Assembly (NCBI RefSeq): GCF_008728515.1 | Contig: NC_044995.1 | Coordinates: forward strand, 41,703,576-41,767,575 | DNA: 64,000 nt | Direction of reading: 5' to 3' | From: Papio anubis | Taxonomy: Eukaryota > Chordata > Mammalia > Primates > Cercopithecidae | Shown: positions 63,057 through 64,000 of the stretch, piece by piece | Position numbering within the stretch: position 1 is the stretch's first letter | How the letters are laid out: every line of letters begins with the position of its first letter | Program-made: the position numbers and the translations under genes | The notes under the pieces: generated by a model | Told to the model about the DNA's origin: nothing | The model's input: the letters and a program-made list of their open reading frames with translations, nothing else | Databases searched by the model: none

Positions 63057-64000
63057 TCCAGCTGGGCTAAAACCACTTTCTGCATTCCGAGGCTCCTCCC
63101 AAAGTAAGGATGATAATGTCCCCGGGCTCACGAATTAGGAGCGATCATATACGCACAATGTTGGGCGCTCTGGCGCCACATACTTGGGGAGAAGCCACTG
63201 GAGGGAATGACTGTGGCAATCATTCATTTTTGTCCCACAGCTCCTCTGGGCCAGCTGTCCTCCCTGGGTACCCCTGACTGCAGACGGGCTGAGGGATGGA
63301 AACTCCACATCACCTTCTGGAAACTCAGGGCAAGGCGGGCGCTTCGTGAATAACTCGCCCCCTCCTTCTTTCCGCTCAAAGCCTCAGTCTTGGCCTCAGG
63401 CCTCTGGCGTCTTCCCCAAAACCTTGCGGTGGGGGGAAGGGACACCCCCTCGCTGGGCTGAGCATTGCTCTCCCCTCCCCCATAGGCCTCCTCTCCCTCC
63501 TTGCTCTCTCTGGCACCCCAATTCTTCCTCCTCTCCCCTAGATGTGTCTCCCCTCCCATTCGTCTTCCCCCATCTCTCTCTCCCTCTTGCAACATTGTCT
63601 CTGTCATTAGTTGTCTCTTTCATCATTTATAACTAAAGATGGAAACTAAAGAAGTTTCCTTTCTCTGTGTCTGGTCCCATCCCTGTTTCTTCTCATCTGC
63701 CTCCCTGTGTCTCTCCCCATCTCCCCGTCTCTCCCTATCTCTGCCATCTCCCTATGTCTCTCCCATCTCCATCTGTCTGACTCTCTGTCTTCTTCAGCCC
63801 CTCTCTGTGACTTATGAAGTTCCCTCCCTCTCTACTGCCAATGGGGAAGCCAGAAGGGGCTGAGGGTGGGGGGCCGAGGGGCCCAGTGTGGGGGCCCCAG
63901 CCCAGGCCCAGAGCCCAGCCTGGCAGCCTCTCTAAGATCTGGGACGACCATTTCCTCTTTCAACCCTGGAGTCCACTCGAGTTACTTGGGAGCTCAGGAC
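63057..64000. other. Intergenic sequence upstream of PPAN, pyrimidine-rich
   Basis: 63475-63830 is strongly C/T-rich on the plus strand, with repeated CATCTCCCTGTCTCTCCC-like words. No exon of the neighbour expected from human synteny (ANGPTL6) is recognisable here. Confidence 0.6.

Noticed and set aside
63057..64000. First exon of the neighbouring ANGPTL6
   Set aside because: No signal-peptide exon or fibrinogen-like coding sequence that I recognise is present. The gene probably starts beyond the window.

Overview
This is nuclear genomic DNA of an Old World monkey (a macaque/baboon-like catarrhine), in a stretch syntenic with human 19p13.2. The evidence is the very high Alu density, several young Alus with catarrhine-monkey-type diagnostic positions (for example 'CACCTCGCCCGGCTAG' and 'GGCTTGAGCCACCGCG', near 4200, 45250 and 45400), and four intact, intron-rich genes whose predicted proteins are near-identical to human ones in recalled sequence and length. 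It is not a microbial or mobile-system locus. I found no undescribed biological system, only some unusual local structure.

Layout. (1) 1-32820, + strand: the last 30 coding exons of DNMT1, the maintenance DNA cytosine-5 methyltransferase. The exons join to 4005 coding nt (1335 codons) plus stop. They correspond to human residues 282-1616 with no net length change: Lys/Glu-rich linker, RFTS, CXXC zinc finger, BAH1, BAH2, (Gly-Lys) hinge and catalytic domain. Exons encoding residues 1-281 lie left of the window. (2) 32820-48500: about 16 kb of intergenic DNA, almost entirely Alu arrays with remnants of L1 and one MaLR LTR. (3) 48700-53555, + strand: complete EIF3G, 11 coding exons, 320 aa. (4) 53185-56850, - strand: complete P2RY11, two coding exons, 374 aa, tail-to-tail with EIF3G and with an apparently overlapping 3' UTR. 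(5) 57240-62830, - strand: complete PPAN, 12 coding exons, 471 aa. Its introns host two box C/D snoRNAs (SNORD105 and SNORD105B). (6) 62830-64000: CpG-rich PPAN promoter and pyrimidine-rich intergenic DNA with no gene seen.

How the parts relate. DNMT1 copies CpG methylation after replication. EIF3G is an RNA-binding subunit of eIF3. PPAN is a Brix-domain 60S ribosome biogenesis factor, and its introns carry snoRNAs whose guides match 18S rRNA, so one transcription unit supplies factors for both ribosomal subunits. P2RY11 is an ATP-sensing GPCR placed just downstream of PPAN, the arrangement that gives the known PPAN-P2RY11 readthrough in human.

Notable structure: a perfect 31-bp (TC)n/(GA)n inverted repeat (763-827); a higher-order repeat of an Alu tail plus GATA (543-762); a recent Alu-in-Alu insertion followed by local duplication (3893-4603); a 33-bp-type minisatellite in a DNMT1 intron (23190-23860); a full-consensus CTCF motif in the P2RY11 intron; a lone TFIIIC B-box upstream of PPAN; and four patches of indel-riddled young Alus that look like unpolished assembly. 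Intron and exon coordinates were derived by reading splice sites by eye against remembered protein sequences. Repeat family names are from memory without RepeatMasker.
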